DNA of 35,156 nucleotides, taken from positions 1-35,156 of the forward strand of contig JAFEIL010000203.1 in assembly GCA_017495105.1 (NCBI GenBank), written 5' to 3'. Below the pieces are notes generated by a model that worked only from the letters and a program-made list of their open reading frames with translations, was not told the origin of the DNA and did no database searches. Below, in pieces: positions 17,064-25,556 of the stretch; the first letter of the stretch is position 1; every line of letters begins with the position of its first letter. This DNA comes from Emticicia sp. Lineage in GTDB: Bacteria; Bacteroidota; Bacteroidia; Cytophagales; Spirosomataceae. The position numbers and the translations under genes were made by a program.

Positions 17064-19586
17064 ATGAAAAAGCATTTATTAATTTGGGCATTTCTATGTC
17101 TATACACCACCTTGCTATGCCACGAAACTAACGCTCAAAAAAAGAGCTTCCTACTTTCGGGTACAGTAAAAGATGCCGAAACCAATGCTCCACTCGAAAA
17201 TGCAAATATTTTGTTTTCGGGACTTACGTTTGGTACACAAACCGACTCTACAGGCAAGTTTTCAATCTTTATTCCTGCTACTTCTTATCAAATTGTGATC
17301 AGAATGTTGGGGTATAAAATCAAAATCGAACGATTTACGCTTAACAAAAGCACCGAATTTGATTTTTTACTCGAAAAAACAGCTAAAATCCTTGATGAAG
17401 TAGTAATTACAGCCGAAAAAGCCGATGCCAACGTCAATCGAACGATGATGGGTGTCGAAAAAATTTCAGGTAAAACCATGAAAAAGCTTCCTACACTTAT
17501 GGGCGAAGCCGATGTTATCAGAAGTATTATGCTTTTGCCAGGCGTTACAACAGTCGGCGAAGGTGCTTCAGGCTTCAATGTTCGAGGTGGAAATGTTGAC
17601 CAAAATTTAGTACTTTTAGATGGTATTCCGTTATTTAATACTTCTCACCTGTTCGGATTTTTCACAGGTTTCAATGCCGATATGGTACAAGATGTGAGCC
17701 TCTTCAAGGGCGGAATTCCATCAATGTACGGCGGTAGAGCATCTTCGGTGCTGGATGTGCGTTTGAAAGAGGGAAGTTTTGATAAATGGAGTACTCAAGG
17801 TGGAATTGGCCCAATTTCAAGCCGATTATTACTTGAAGGCCCTATTTTCAAAGGCAAAACTTCGATAATCGTTGGAGCAAGAGCTTCATTATCAGATTTT
17901 TATTTACGCTATTTCAACAATCCTTCACTCAAAAATAGCAATGCAAATTTCTACGATATAAACGCCAAAATCACACATCGCTTCGGAAATAATCAACGTA
18001 TTTCGTTGGCGGCCTATTCGAGCGATGATGCATTTAAATTCGCCCAAGACACTTCTTATTATTGGAACACTCAAAATGTTAGCTTAAAACATAACGCTCT
18101 TCTCGGATTAAAATTATCGCATAATTTTACGGCTTTCATAAGTAAATACAAGTACGGAAATAAAGGTTTTAAACCTCAATATGAATATAATTGGCAGCCG
18201 TCAATCACGCAGCAATCTATCCGTGAAGATTTGAGTTATGAACTTTCAGACAAAAGCCGTATCGACTTTGGTGGAGATTTTAGCATTTATCGAAACGATG
18301 CAGGAAGTTTATTGCCCAATTCGGCCCAATCAATCATTGACCCATTCCGGATGCCCGTGCAGCACTCACGAGAAATGTCTGTTTATGCTGGTCATAGCTT
18401 AAATTTAAATAAAAACCTAAGCCTTGATTATGGGCTGCGATATGCTTATTATCAGCTAGTTGGCCCCGATAATATGTTTAGTTATCAACTAGGTAAGCCA
18501 CGAGAAATTGAAACAATTACCGATACTTTGACTTATAAAAAAGGTTCAATAATTCAATCTTATGGAGGTTTTGAGCCACGTTTTTCGTTGGCATTTAAGG
18601 TTGATTCGAGTCTTTCTGTCAAAATTGGGTTTAATCGTATGCAGCAGTTTATGCACTTACTTTCCAATACAATGGCTGTTTCGCCAGCAGATATTTGGAA
18701 AAATAGCAATGCTCAATTACCGCAACAAATTGCCGACCAGTTTTCGATTGGGGTTTTCAAAAATTTTAATAACGCACAAAATAATACTTTCGAGACTTCG
18801 GTTGAGGTCTATTATAAAAACCTTAAAAATGTAATTGATTACGTTGATGGTGCAGCTCTTTACCTCAATCAGACCGTCGAAACACAACTTTTGGTCGGAA
18901 AAGGCTACGCTTATGGAGCGGAGTTTTTCATAAAAAAATCTCGTGGAAAAAAACTAACTGGCTGGCTATCATATACTTACTCTCGTACTTTCCGACAAAT
19001 TGAAGCCAACGTAAATCAGATTGGGGCAAATTTTGGGCTTAAATTTCCTACGAATTTCGATTCTCCACATAACGTAAAATTTGTTCTAAATAATCGTTGG
19101 ACAAAACGCATTACTTTCAACGCCAACTTTACCTATAATACTGGTCGCCCAATTACTTACCCGAATGGTCGTTATAAAATCTATGCCTTCAGCGATGTTT
19201 ATGATTATATGGTGAAAAATGGACTGAATCCTCGTGCGGGATTAGACAGAAAAACTTATACTTATAATGGTCAGATATTCGTTTTATTGGATAATGCCAC
19301 CATTCAAGAAATCTTAGATGGGTATGCTTCGCCAAGTTTTACACTTCGAAATGCCGAGCGAATTCCCGACTATTTTAGGCTCGATTTAGGGCTTACACTT
19401 GACCCCAAAGAAAGTAGCAAGTCGAATAGCAGTTGGAATTTTTCGATTTATAATATCTTGAATCGTCAGAATGTCTATTCAATCTATTTTAAATCATCAA
19501 CTGGGCTTCGTAATCTTGCCCGAACCTACAAACTTTCGGTCTTGGGTGCAGCCATTCCATCACTAACTTACAACTTTAAATTCTGA
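17064..19586 (+). CDS. TonB-dependent receptor with carboxypeptidase-like N-terminal domain
   Basis: Outer-membrane TonB-dependent transporter or receptor of the non-SusC class. The 840 residues comprise a signal peptide (ending near TNAQ), a carboxypeptidase-regulatory-like beta-sandwich (about 30-110), then a DEVVITAEK segment followed by the plug. The plug shows SGFNVRGGNVDQNLVLLDGIPLF-type sequence, with the VRGG and LDGIP hallmarks, and GGIPSMYGGRASSVLDV. The remaining region, about 600 residues long, is the barrel and ends in Phe. The last base of its TGA stop is the A of the next gene's ATG, so translation of the two is coupled. Receptors of this type paired with DUF4249 lipoproteins are common in Bacteroidota and are thought to work as a transporter/lipoprotein pair; the substrate is unknown. 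Confidence 0.93.
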   Translation: MKKHLLIWAFLCLYTTLLCHETNAQKKSFLLSGTVKDAETNAPLENANILFSGLTFGTQTDSTGKFSIFIPATSYQIVIRMLGYKIKIERFTLNKSTEFDFLLEKTAKILDEVVITAEKADANVNRTMMGVEKISGKTMKKLPTLMGEADVIRSIMLLPGVTTVGEGASGFNVRGGNVDQNLVLLDGIPLFNTSHLFGFFTGFNADMVQDVSLFKGGIPSMYGGRASSVLDVRLKEGSFDKWSTQGGIGPISSRLLLEGPIFKGKTSIIVGARASLSDFYLRYFNNPSLKNSNANFYDINAKITHRFGNNQRISLAAYSSDDAFKFAQDTSYYWNTQNVSLKHNALLGLKLSHNFTAFISKYKYGNKGFKPQYEYNWQPSITQQSIREDLSYELSDKSRIDFGGDFSIYRNDAGSLLPNSAQSIIDPFRMPVQHSREMSVYAGHSLNLNKNLSLDYGLRYAYYQLVGPDNMFSYQLGKPREIETITDTLTYKKGSIIQSYGGFEPRFSLAFKVDSSLSVKIGFNRMQQFMHLLSNTMAVSPADIWKNSNAQLPQQIADQFSIGVFKNFNNAQNNTFETSVEVYYKNLKNVIDYVDGAALYLNQTVETQLLVGKGYAYGAEFFIKKSRGKKLTGWLSYTYSRTFRQIEANVNQIGANFGLKFPTNFDSPHNVKFVLNNRWTKRITFNANFTYNTGRPITYPNGRYKIYAFSDVYDYMVKNGLNPRAGLDRKTYTYNGQIFVLLDNATIQEILDGYASPSFTLRNAERIPDYFRLDLGLTLDPKESSKSNSSWNFSIYNILNRQNVYSIYFKSSTGLRNLARTYKLSVLGAAIPSLTYNFKF

Positions 19587-20650
19587 TGAAAAAAATAACA
19601 TTTTTCTTGATGCTCTGTTCGTTATTTTTTTCCTGCGAAACAGAAATAACCGACTTCAAAACACAAAATTTGAGTACTGCTTACGTTGTTTATGGCGAAA
19701 TGACCAACCTCAACGGCCCGTATAACGTGCGTATCAATCGCACTAGTTCTTACTCGCCCTATGATATTACAGCTTTCCAAGGCGATGCAATCAAAGGTGC
19801 AGATGTGAAAATTATTGACGATACAGGAGTTGCGACTCAGCTGACTGAGACTCGAAGTGGATTTTACCAAACTTCGCCCTTTTTCAAGGGAATTATTAAT
19901 AGAAAATACCAACTAAAAATAAAAACAAGCGATGGTGTAGAGATAGAATCAACGACCGAAACATTGAAAGCCCCTACTCCTCTCAATGATTTTTCATATA
20001 AATTTATCAATGCTGAACGAGTAGAAAATATGCGTTTCGATGTAACGGCTTCTATCAAAGATTCAAAAGAAACCGAAGACTATTATTTTATCAAACGTCA
20101 GGATTTTATTCAGTTTCTAACCACATGCCCCGAGCCTCCTCCGCCGCCAGCACCGGTACCAGTGTGTTATTCAAAATGTTGGAGAACGCCGCTCAATACA
20201 CAACCAATTTTAATCAATGATTTTTTGGTAAATGGTAAAAATCTACCAATTTCGTTGGGTAGTGTCGATGTGAAAGATTTTCCCGAATGGATAATTCAAT
20301 TAGATGTTTTCTCGGTCTCGAAAGAAACCTATAATTATTGGAAACGACAAGAAGACCAACGTGTCATTGGCGGTGGATTATTCGATAAAATTCCAGCCCA
20401 AATCATTGGGAACTTGAAATGTACGAATCGAACCAACCAAGAAGTGTTGGGGCTTTTTCAAGTAGGTGGAGTGGTAAAACAACGTTTATCGGTTGACCGA
20501 CTCGGGGCATTAAGTATTGAAAATCTGCAAAAAGTACAGAATTACGCCAATTTTAATAATATTCGTTATAAGGATTTAGCTCTGTGGGACTGTAAAAAAG
20601 CAGCTTTTATAGATTATAATATTGGTTATACAATACCCGATTTGTTTTGA
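19586..20650 (+). CDS. DUF4249 family lipoprotein, partner of the TonB receptor
   Basis: Predicted outer-membrane lipoprotein of 354 residues. The signal peptide ends in lipobox FFSC and is followed by ETEITD, an acidic stretch consistent with export to the cell surface. The N-terminal third resembles an immunoglobulin-like beta-sandwich (YVVYGEMTNLNGPYNVRINR, then GADVKIIDDTG and FYQTSP), as expected for DUF4249. A proline-rich loop bounded by cysteines (CPEPPPPPAPVPVCYSKC) lies near the middle. The start codon overlaps the TonB receptor stop by one base, which fixes the start and argues for a complex. Function beyond partnership with the receptor is not known. Confidence 0.88.
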   Translation: MKKITFFLMLCSLFFSCETEITDFKTQNLSTAYVVYGEMTNLNGPYNVRINRTSSYSPYDITAFQGDAIKGADVKIIDDTGVATQLTETRSGFYQTSPFFKGIINRKYQLKIKTSDGVEIESTTETLKAPTPLNDFSYKFINAERVENMRFDVTASIKDSKETEDYYFIKRQDFIQFLTTCPEPPPPPAPVPVCYSKCWRTPLNTQPILINDFLVNGKNLPISLGSVDVKDFPEWIIQLDVFSVSKETYNYWKRQEDQRVIGGGLFDKIPAQIIGNLKCTNRTNQEVLGLFQVGGVVKQRLSVDRLGALSIENLQKVQNYANFNNIRYKDLALWDCKKAAFIDYNIGYTIPDLF

Positions 20651-20671
20651 TTTTATGCATGCCCAACACGC

Positions 20672-20694
20672 TGCTTTTTTACGAAAAAAAAGCA
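20672..20694 (+). terminator. Weak candidate terminator after DUF4249 gene
   Basis: TGCTTTTTT (20672-20680) and an A-run ending in GCA (to 20694) can form a hairpin with a very short loop, 22 bases past the stop. The stem is nearly all A-T and lacks a T tail, so termination here is uncertain. Confidence 0.25.
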
Positions 20695-20788
20695 ATTACT
20701 TGCAAATCATTGCTTAAGTGCTGAAATTGCACGTAATTTTCTGTAAAAATCACAAAACTTCGACAGCCTATTGCTGGTGTACTAAAAT

Positions 20789-22315
20789 ATGAGTGTAGTA
20801 AAAAAACTGGCGAGCGATACCGCCCTTTATGGTTTAAGTAGTATTGTTGGACGTTTTCTCAACTGGCTTTTGGTGGCGGTTCATACCCGTGTTTTCGACC
20901 AACCTAAACTTCTTGCCGATAACAATCAACTCTACGTTTGGGTAATTCTATTAAATATTCTCTATACTTATGGCATGGAAACGGCTTTTTTTCGCTTTGC
21001 TAAGAAAGAAAATCGCCAAGAATATTTCAATCTGATACTCACCTATATCATGTTGACGAGTGTACTCTTTTCACTTATTATTTTCTTCTATGCTACACCT
21101 ATCATCAACTGGATAGGTTTTCCGGGTAAAGAACGCCTTATTGTTTGGTTTGCAATTATTTTGGCGACTGATGCCATCGCAGCTATTGCATTTGTAAAGC
21201 TAAGAGCTGAAAATCGAGCAAAACGATTCGTTTTTATTCGTATAACCAATATTTTTATCAACATTGGGCTAAATGCCTTTTATTTGATGTTTTGTAAATA
21301 TATCCACGAGGGTCTTTTTCTTGAATCATGGAAACCCTTTGCCGACTATTTTTATAATCCATCCATTGGGCCAGATTATATCGTTTGGGCTAATTTTATT
21401 GCCAGTTTGATTACAATTTTGCTCTTGTGGCGAGAATTTATCGACTTTCGTTTTAGCTTCGATTTCCAAAAATTCAAACCTGTGCTGATTTATGCTTATC
21501 CACTTCTCATCATGGGTTTGGCAGGAGCAATTAATCAAACCGCAGACCGTTTAATGCTCACAAAAATACTTCCAGAAGGCTTTTACAAAGGTTTAACGAG
21601 CGATGATGCTTTTAGTATTTATGCCAATGTTTACAAACTTTCTATTTTCATGTTACTCGTTGTGCAAGCATATCGTTACGCTGCAGACCCATTCTTTTTC
21701 TCGAAAGCCGAAGACAAAAACTCTCCTTCGATGCTTGCATTGGCCACCAAATGGTTTACAATTGCTTGTATACTGATTTGGGTGGGCGTAAGTGTAAATA
21801 TTGATTTGATTAGCTTGATTTTGGGTAAAAACTACCGTTCAGGTATAATTGTAGTGCCCATTTTATTGCTCGCAAATCTGTTTATTGGTGTTTATCAGAA
21901 TATCTCAATGTGGTTTAAATTGAGCGATAAAACCCATTTTGGTACATATTTTACGATTTTAGGAATGGTTATCACTGTCATTCTCAATATCATTTTGATT
22001 CCGATTTTAGGTTATGTTGGTTGTGCCATTACGTTTGCTATTTCATCGTTTATTATGATGGTGTTGTGTTACTATTACGGACAGAAATATTACCCGATTC
22101 CGTATGAACTCAAATCGGTTATTAGTTATTTAATCATCGCAGGAATATTCATTGTTATTTCTTGGCAAATCAAAATCGAGAGTCTAATGTTCTCGATTCC
22201 GTTTCATATTTTATTGACACTTTTATTTGTATTCGGAATCGTAGTTTCGGAACGCACGAGTCTTGGTATAAGACTAGGAGGTACAAAGGCTCAGAAGCAT
22301 AAAGGCTTAGAATAA
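20789..22315 (+). CDS. Oligosaccharide flippase family protein (Wzx/MATE-like)
   Basis: Polytopic inner-membrane protein of 508 residues, predicted to flip lipid-linked glycans across the membrane. The N-terminus (VVKKLASDTALYGLSSIVGRFLNWLLVAVHTRVF) is typical of the polysaccharide transporter family, with a conserved early glycine/arginine helix. I see about 12-14 hydrophobic stretches, for example at LTYIMLTSVLFSLIIFFYA and FTILGMVITVILNIILIPIL. It is followed by a glycosyltransferase and a Rossmann-fold protein, in line with surface-glycan assembly. Its last residues (GGTKAQKHKGLE) come from a repeat-like sequence that continues past the stop, so the natural end of the ancestral protein may lie about 12 residues earlier. 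The gene has no exact consensus promoter that I can see. Confidence 0.9.
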   Translation: MSVVKKLASDTALYGLSSIVGRFLNWLLVAVHTRVFDQPKLLADNNQLYVWVILLNILYTYGMETAFFRFAKKENRQEYFNLILTYIMLTSVLFSLIIFFYATPIINWIGFPGKERLIVWFAIILATDAIAAIAFVKLRAENRAKRFVFIRITNIFINIGLNAFYLMFCKYIHEGLFLESWKPFADYFYNPSIGPDYIVWANFIASLITILLLWREFIDFRFSFDFQKFKPVLIYAYPLLIMGLAGAINQTADRLMLTKILPEGFYKGLTSDDAFSIYANVYKLSIFMLLVVQAYRYAADPFFFSKAEDKNSPSMLALATKWFTIACILIWVGVSVNIDLISLILGKNYRSGIIVVPILLLANLFIGVYQNISMWFKLSDKTHFGTYFTILGMVITVILNIILIPILGYVGCAITFAISSFIMMVLCYYYGQKYYPIPYELKSVISYLIIAGIFIVISWQIKIESLMFSIPFHILLTLLFVFGIVVSERTSLGIRLGGTKAQKHKGLE

Positions 22316-22384
22316 AAGACTTTTGTTTAATTAGCCAAATTCTTACCAAAATTACATATTTCTTTAAAAACCTTTGTGCCTTTG
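22279..22384. repeat. Imperfect inverted repeat spanning the flippase stop codon
   Basis: AGGTACAAAGGC at 22279-22290, inside the flippase reading frame, is nearly complementary to CCTTTGTGCCTTTG at 22371-22384 (shared CAAAGG/CCTTTG core units, repeated with small variations such as ATAAAGGC at 22300-22306). The unit resembles the short AAGGCACAAAGG-type intergenic repeats familiar from Bacteroidota genomes. Confidence 0.45.
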
Positions 22385-22413
22385 CCACTATTTGCCCTAA
22401 TGCTTCATAAAAA

Positions 22414-23292
22414 ATGAATACCGAATTTTCTTTTATCATATTATCTTTCAACGAAGAGCAGCATCTTCCACGATTGCTTGAGTCTATCAAAACACTCAAC
22501 GCCGAAACCTATATTTTGGATTCAGGAAGTACCGACCGAACGCTAGAATTTGCGGCCAGTTACGGTGCAATTGTCAAATATAATAAGTTTGAAAACCACC
22601 CAAAACAATGGGATTTTGCCCTTAAAAACTTCCCAGTAAAAACACCATGGACAATCGGTCTTGATTCTGACCACATTGTTCTGCCCGAATTATTAGAAAT
22701 GTTGAAAAACTTCAAGGATTCAAGCACACCTGCTGATGTCAATGGGATTTTCTTTAACCGAAAAAACTATTTTAAAGGTCGTTGGCTCAAACACGGTGGC
22801 TATTTTCCGAAATATTTAATGAAAATGTTCCGCACGGGCGTAGGATTTTCTGACCTCAACGAAAATATGGACCATCGTTTTGTATCGGAAGGCAAAAACA
22901 TTGTTTGGGACAAAGGATATTTGAAAGAAGAAAACCTCAAAGAAAACAGAATCAGTTTTTGGATTGAAAAACACAACCGATATAGCGACCAAGTAGCCCG
23001 AGAGGAAATCGAAAGAAAGAAACAATTACGCAACCAAACGATTCAACCAAAATTCTTCGGAAATCCTGACCAACGAGTAGCATTTTTGAAAAAAATATGG
23101 TGGGATATGCCACTTTTTGTGCGTCCGTTTATCTATTTTTTTCACCGTTATTTTATTCAATTGGGGATTCTTGACGGCAAAGAAGGCATGATTTTTCACT
23201 TCCTGCAAGCACTTTGGTTTAGATTTGTGGTCGATGTAAAGATTTTTGAATTGGAAAGTGAAGAAAAACAGCAAAACGAAGCAAACAAATGA
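22414..23292 (+). CDS. Glycosyltransferase family 2 protein
   Basis: Predicted cytoplasmic glycosyltransferase of 292 residues with a GT-A fold, adding a sugar from a nucleotide donor to a surface glycan or lipopolysaccharide core. The nucleotide-binding start FSFIILSFNEEQHLPRLLES is typical of GT2, followed by ILDSGSTDRT (34-43) and the metal-binding DxD motif DSD at 84-86. The central RGVGFSDLNENMDH-like region (GVGFSDLNENMDHRF) resembles WaaE/KdtX-type LPS core transferases. A basic, aromatic C-terminal region (RPFIYFFHRYFIQLGI) suggests membrane association. It overlaps the next gene by four bases (ATGA) and follows the flippase by 98 bases. The donor and acceptor are not known. Confidence 0.88.
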   Translation: MNTEFSFIILSFNEEQHLPRLLESIKTLNAETYILDSGSTDRTLEFAASYGAIVKYNKFENHPKQWDFALKNFPVKTPWTIGLDSDHIVLPELLEMLKNFKDSSTPADVNGIFFNRKNYFKGRWLKHGGYFPKYLMKMFRTGVGFSDLNENMDHRFVSEGKNIVWDKGYLKEENLKENRISFWIEKHNRYSDQVAREEIERKKQLRNQTIQPKFFGNPDQRVAFLKKIWWDMPLFVRPFIYFFHRYFIQLGILDGKEGMIFHFLQALWFRFVVDVKIFELESEEKQQNEANK

Positions 23293-24131
23293 GTAAATCA
23301 ATAAGTATTTTGGGTTGTGGTTGGTTAGGTTTGCCACTTGGAAAATATTTTTTGGATAAAGGATATGCAGTAAAAGGAAGCACTACGAAAGAAGAAAAAC
23401 TACCTGTTTTGATTGAAAATGGTATTGAAGCTTTTTGCATCCAACTTAATCCACAGGTTGTTGGCGAAAATGTGGATAACTTCCTAAATTCTGAAACACT
23501 GTTGATAAATATTCCTCCACGTATCAGCCATCAGAAAGTAGATGCTCACGTAGAACAAATTTCTAATTTACTCACTCATATAAAACTGTCTTCCATTAAA
23601 AATATTATTTATATAAGTTCTACGTCGGTTTACCCTGAACTGAATAGAGAAGTATTTGAAGAAGACGTAATCACAACTGAGGAATCGGCAAGCCCAACGA
23701 TGATAAAAGCCGAAAAACTGTTAATTGCTCTTTGGAAAGAAACATCTGTTAATCTTACGATTCTACGCTGCGGCGGACTGATGGGTTACGACCGAATTCC
23801 TGCAAAATATTTTTCGGGCTTGAAAGGACTCACAACGGGCGACATTCAGGTAAATTATGTTCATCGTGATGATGTAATCAAGATTATCGAAACAATCATC
23901 GAAAATATTATTTGGAACGAAACCTTTAATATCGTTTCGCCAATTCATCCAACAAGAAAAGAAGTTTACGCTAAAAACTGCGAAGAATTAGGCTACGAGA
24001 TGCCCGAATTTATTGCTCCTACCGAACCTCAACCATTCAAAATTATAAGCCCAAAAAAATGGATTGAATACTCAAAATATAAGTTTATTTACGAAAATCC
24101 TTTAGACTACTATTATAAGCGACCCAATTAA
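23289..24131 (+). CDS. YeeZ-like NAD(P)-binding Rossmann protein (SDR/epimerase-like)
   Basis: Cytoplasmic protein of 280 residues with an N-terminal Rossmann fold: GCGWLG (residues 9-14) is the dinucleotide-binding GxGxxG, followed by IYISSTSVYP, which is the usual place of the catalytic Ser in extended SDR proteins. The YxxxK catalytic motif is not obvious; TMIKAEKLL lies where it would be expected, so enzymatic activity is unsure. Its resemblance is to the YeeZ family of uncharacterised nucleoside-diphosphate-sugar epimerase-like proteins. The start overlaps the glycosyltransferase stop, so the two are translationally coupled. The stop overlaps by four bases with the stop of the convergent MerC-like gene. 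Confidence 0.82.
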   Translation: MSKSISILGCGWLGLPLGKYFLDKGYAVKGSTTKEEKLPVLIENGIEAFCIQLNPQVVGENVDNFLNSETLLINIPPRISHQKVDAHVEQISNLLTHIKLSSIKNIIYISSTSVYPELNREVFEEDVITTEESASPTMIKAEKLLIALWKETSVNLTILRCGGLMGYDRIPAKYFSGLKGLTTGDIQVNYVHRDDVIKIIETIIENIIWNETFNIVSPIHPTRKEVYAKNCEELGYEMPEFIAPTEPQPFKIISPKKWIEYSKYKFIYENPLDYYYKRPN

Positions 24132-24520
24132 TGCGAGTGGCTATGACAAGCACGGTGATGAGAGTTCCAGTTTATATAATAGGCTGATGCCATCATTAAA
24201 GCACCTATCACATTAAAAAGGATTTCGTATATGCCTTTAGCAAGAAATAAACCTGCAAAATTAAAACAGAGAGCAACTGATAAAAGTATGAGAGGTAGTG
24301 AATTTTGATGATTTCTGTAATCTTTTATTAGTAAGAAAATTGCTAAAATAGCACTTACTCCTATCATATAAACTTCTGATTTTTCACTCAAAAAACTTCC
24401 ACTCAAAAACGGTAAAGCAGTCATCAAAAATGGCATAGCCAAACAATGAATCGTGCAAAGTACCGAAAGCCACAAGCCAACTTTATTAAGTGAATGATAA
24501 TGAGTGAATATTTTACGCAT
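24128..24520 (-). CDS. MerC-domain membrane protein
   Basis: Small integral membrane protein of 130 residues with about four hydrophobic segments. The first segment carries the MerC-type cysteine pair CTIHC (Cys22 and Cys26), followed by LAMP, and the C-terminus is rich in metal-binding residues (HHRACHSHSH). MerC proteins of mer operons carry mercuric ions, but there are no mer partners here; in Bacteroidota such proteins are often linked to zinc or general metal homeostasis, which is inference. It has its own promoter with an overlapping inverted repeat that could be a repressor site. Its stop overlaps the convergent gene at a TTAA sequence. Confidence 0.8.
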   Translation of the reverse strand: MRKIFTHYHSLNKVGLWLSVLCTIHCLAMPFLMTALPFLSGSFLSEKSEVYMIGVSAILAIFLLIKDYRNHQNSLPLILLSVALCFNFAGLFLAKGIYEILFNVIGALMMASAYYINWNSHHRACHSHSH

Positions 24521-24561
24521 AAAAAATGACCTAAACCGTGTATGTAATTACAACAATGATG

Positions 24562-24594
24562 CAAATATAGATACTAATGCAACACTATTGCAAA
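24562..24594 (-). promoter_or_regulatory. Promoter of the merC-like gene
   Basis: On the minus strand TTTG (complement of 24591-24594), 21 bases, then TATATTTG (complement of 24562-24569) match the Bacteroidota consensus fully. It predicts a leader of about 35 bases and transcription independent of panB, which lies upstream. Confidence 0.65.
24578..24592. promoter_or_regulatory. Inverted repeat overlapping the merC promoter, possible metal-regulator operator
   Basis: TGCAA-N5-TTGCA is a perfect 5-base inverted repeat that overlaps the upstream promoter element. This is the position and layout expected of a dimeric repressor site, such as a Fur/Zur family protein. No regulator gene is in the window, so the link to metals rests only on the product. 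Confidence 0.4.
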
Positions 24595-24623
24595 TATTTT
24601 GGTTCTAGTTTGAAAAAATATTC

Positions 24624-25439
24624 TTAATATGATTCCTTTTCGTTAGGGAAATCTGAAGATTTTACATCCTGTGTATAATTAATAACGGCTTCTGTCATGA
24701 TTGAATGTAAATCGGCATATCGACGTAAAAAACGTGGTGAGAAATCTTTATTAATACCCAACATATCGTGTACGACTAAAATCTGTCCATCACAACCATT
24801 ACCTGCACCGATACCAATGGTAGGAATAGCTACTGATTCGGTTACTTTTTGAGCCAAAGTAGCAGGAATTTTTTCCAAAACCATCCCAAAACAACCCACA
24901 TCATTAAGCATTTTAGCATTCGCTATTAACTGTTCAGCTTCTTCTTCTTCTTTGGCACGCACGGCATAAGTCCCAAATTTATAGATAGATTGTGGTGTAA
25001 GCCCCAAGTGCCCCATAACTGGAATACCGGCACTTAAAATACGTTCAATAGATTCTTTTATCTCAATTCCACCTTCTAATTTCACGGCATGTCCACCCGA
25101 TTCTTTCATAATTCTGATTGCCGAACGCAATGCTTCTTCAGAGTTTCCTTGATAAGAGCCAAAAGGTAAATCGACCACAACCAAAGCTCTTTTTACGCCC
25201 TTTACAACTGCCTGTGCGTGATAAATCATATTATCGAGCGTAATCGGCAGCGTAGTTTCGTGACCAGCCATGACATTTGAGGCAGAATCTCCAACTAAAA
25301 TCAGTTCAATACCAGCGGCATCAACGATTTTCGCCATTGAATAATCATAAGAAGTCAAACAGGCAATTTTCTCGCCTTTACGTTTCATTTCCTGTAAAGT
25401 ATGCGTAGTAATACGCTTAATTTCATTGTGTACTGACAT
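24624..25439 (-). CDS. panB: 3-methyl-2-oxobutanoate hydroxymethyltransferase
   Basis: First committed enzyme of pantothenate (vitamin B5, coenzyme A) synthesis, transferring a hydroxymethyl group from 5,10-methylene-tetrahydrofolate to alpha-ketoisovalerate. The 271-residue TIM-barrel protein keeps the magnesium ligands: Asp51 in LVGDSASNV, Asp90 in [10 protein letters not shown] and Glu122 in KLEGG. The catalytic glutamate is Glu189 in [26 protein letters not shown] is a further family signature. Length is typical. It is the only recognised pantothenate gene here; panC and panD are not beside it. It lies 117 bases downstream of the EnvC-like gene on the same strand, with a repeat in between, so cotranscription is uncertain. 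Confidence 0.96.
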   Translation of the reverse strand: MSVHNEIKRITTHTLQEMKRKGEKIACLTSYDYSMAKIVDAAGIELILVGDSASNVMAGHETTLPITLDNMIYHAQAVVKGVKRALVVVDLPFGSYQGNSEEALRSAIRIMKESGGHAVKLEGGIEIKESIERILSAGIPVMGHLGLTPQSIYKFGTYAVRAKEEEEAEQLIANAKMLNDVGCFGMVLEKIPATLAQKVTESVAIPTIGIGAGNGCDGQILVVHDMLGINKDFSPRFLRRYADLHSIMTEAVINYTQDVKSSDFPNEKESY

Positions 25440-25465
25440 ACTGTCTCTATTATTGTTTCTCGGAA

Positions 25466-25553
25466 AATTAGTTATTGGGAAATTGGGTATTGGAACGATT
25501 TATCAAATTACCAATTCTCCAGTAACCGATTTTCCAGTTTTCCAATAACCAAT
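25466..25553. repeat. Simple-unit imperfect inverted repeat upstream of panB
   Basis: The gap between panB and the EnvC-like gene holds short units of the form GTTATTGG, GAAATTGGG and TATTGG (25471-25493), mirrored on the other side by CCAATTCTCC, CCGATTTTCC and CCAATAACC (25511-25550). Together they make a degenerate stem. No coding potential or clear terminator tail is seen. Confidence 0.6.
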
Positions 25554-25556
25554 AAT

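Noticed and set aside
24128-24520. Mercury resistance operon
   Set aside because: Only a MerC-like protein is present, without MerA, MerT, MerP or MerR; general metal handling is a safer reading.
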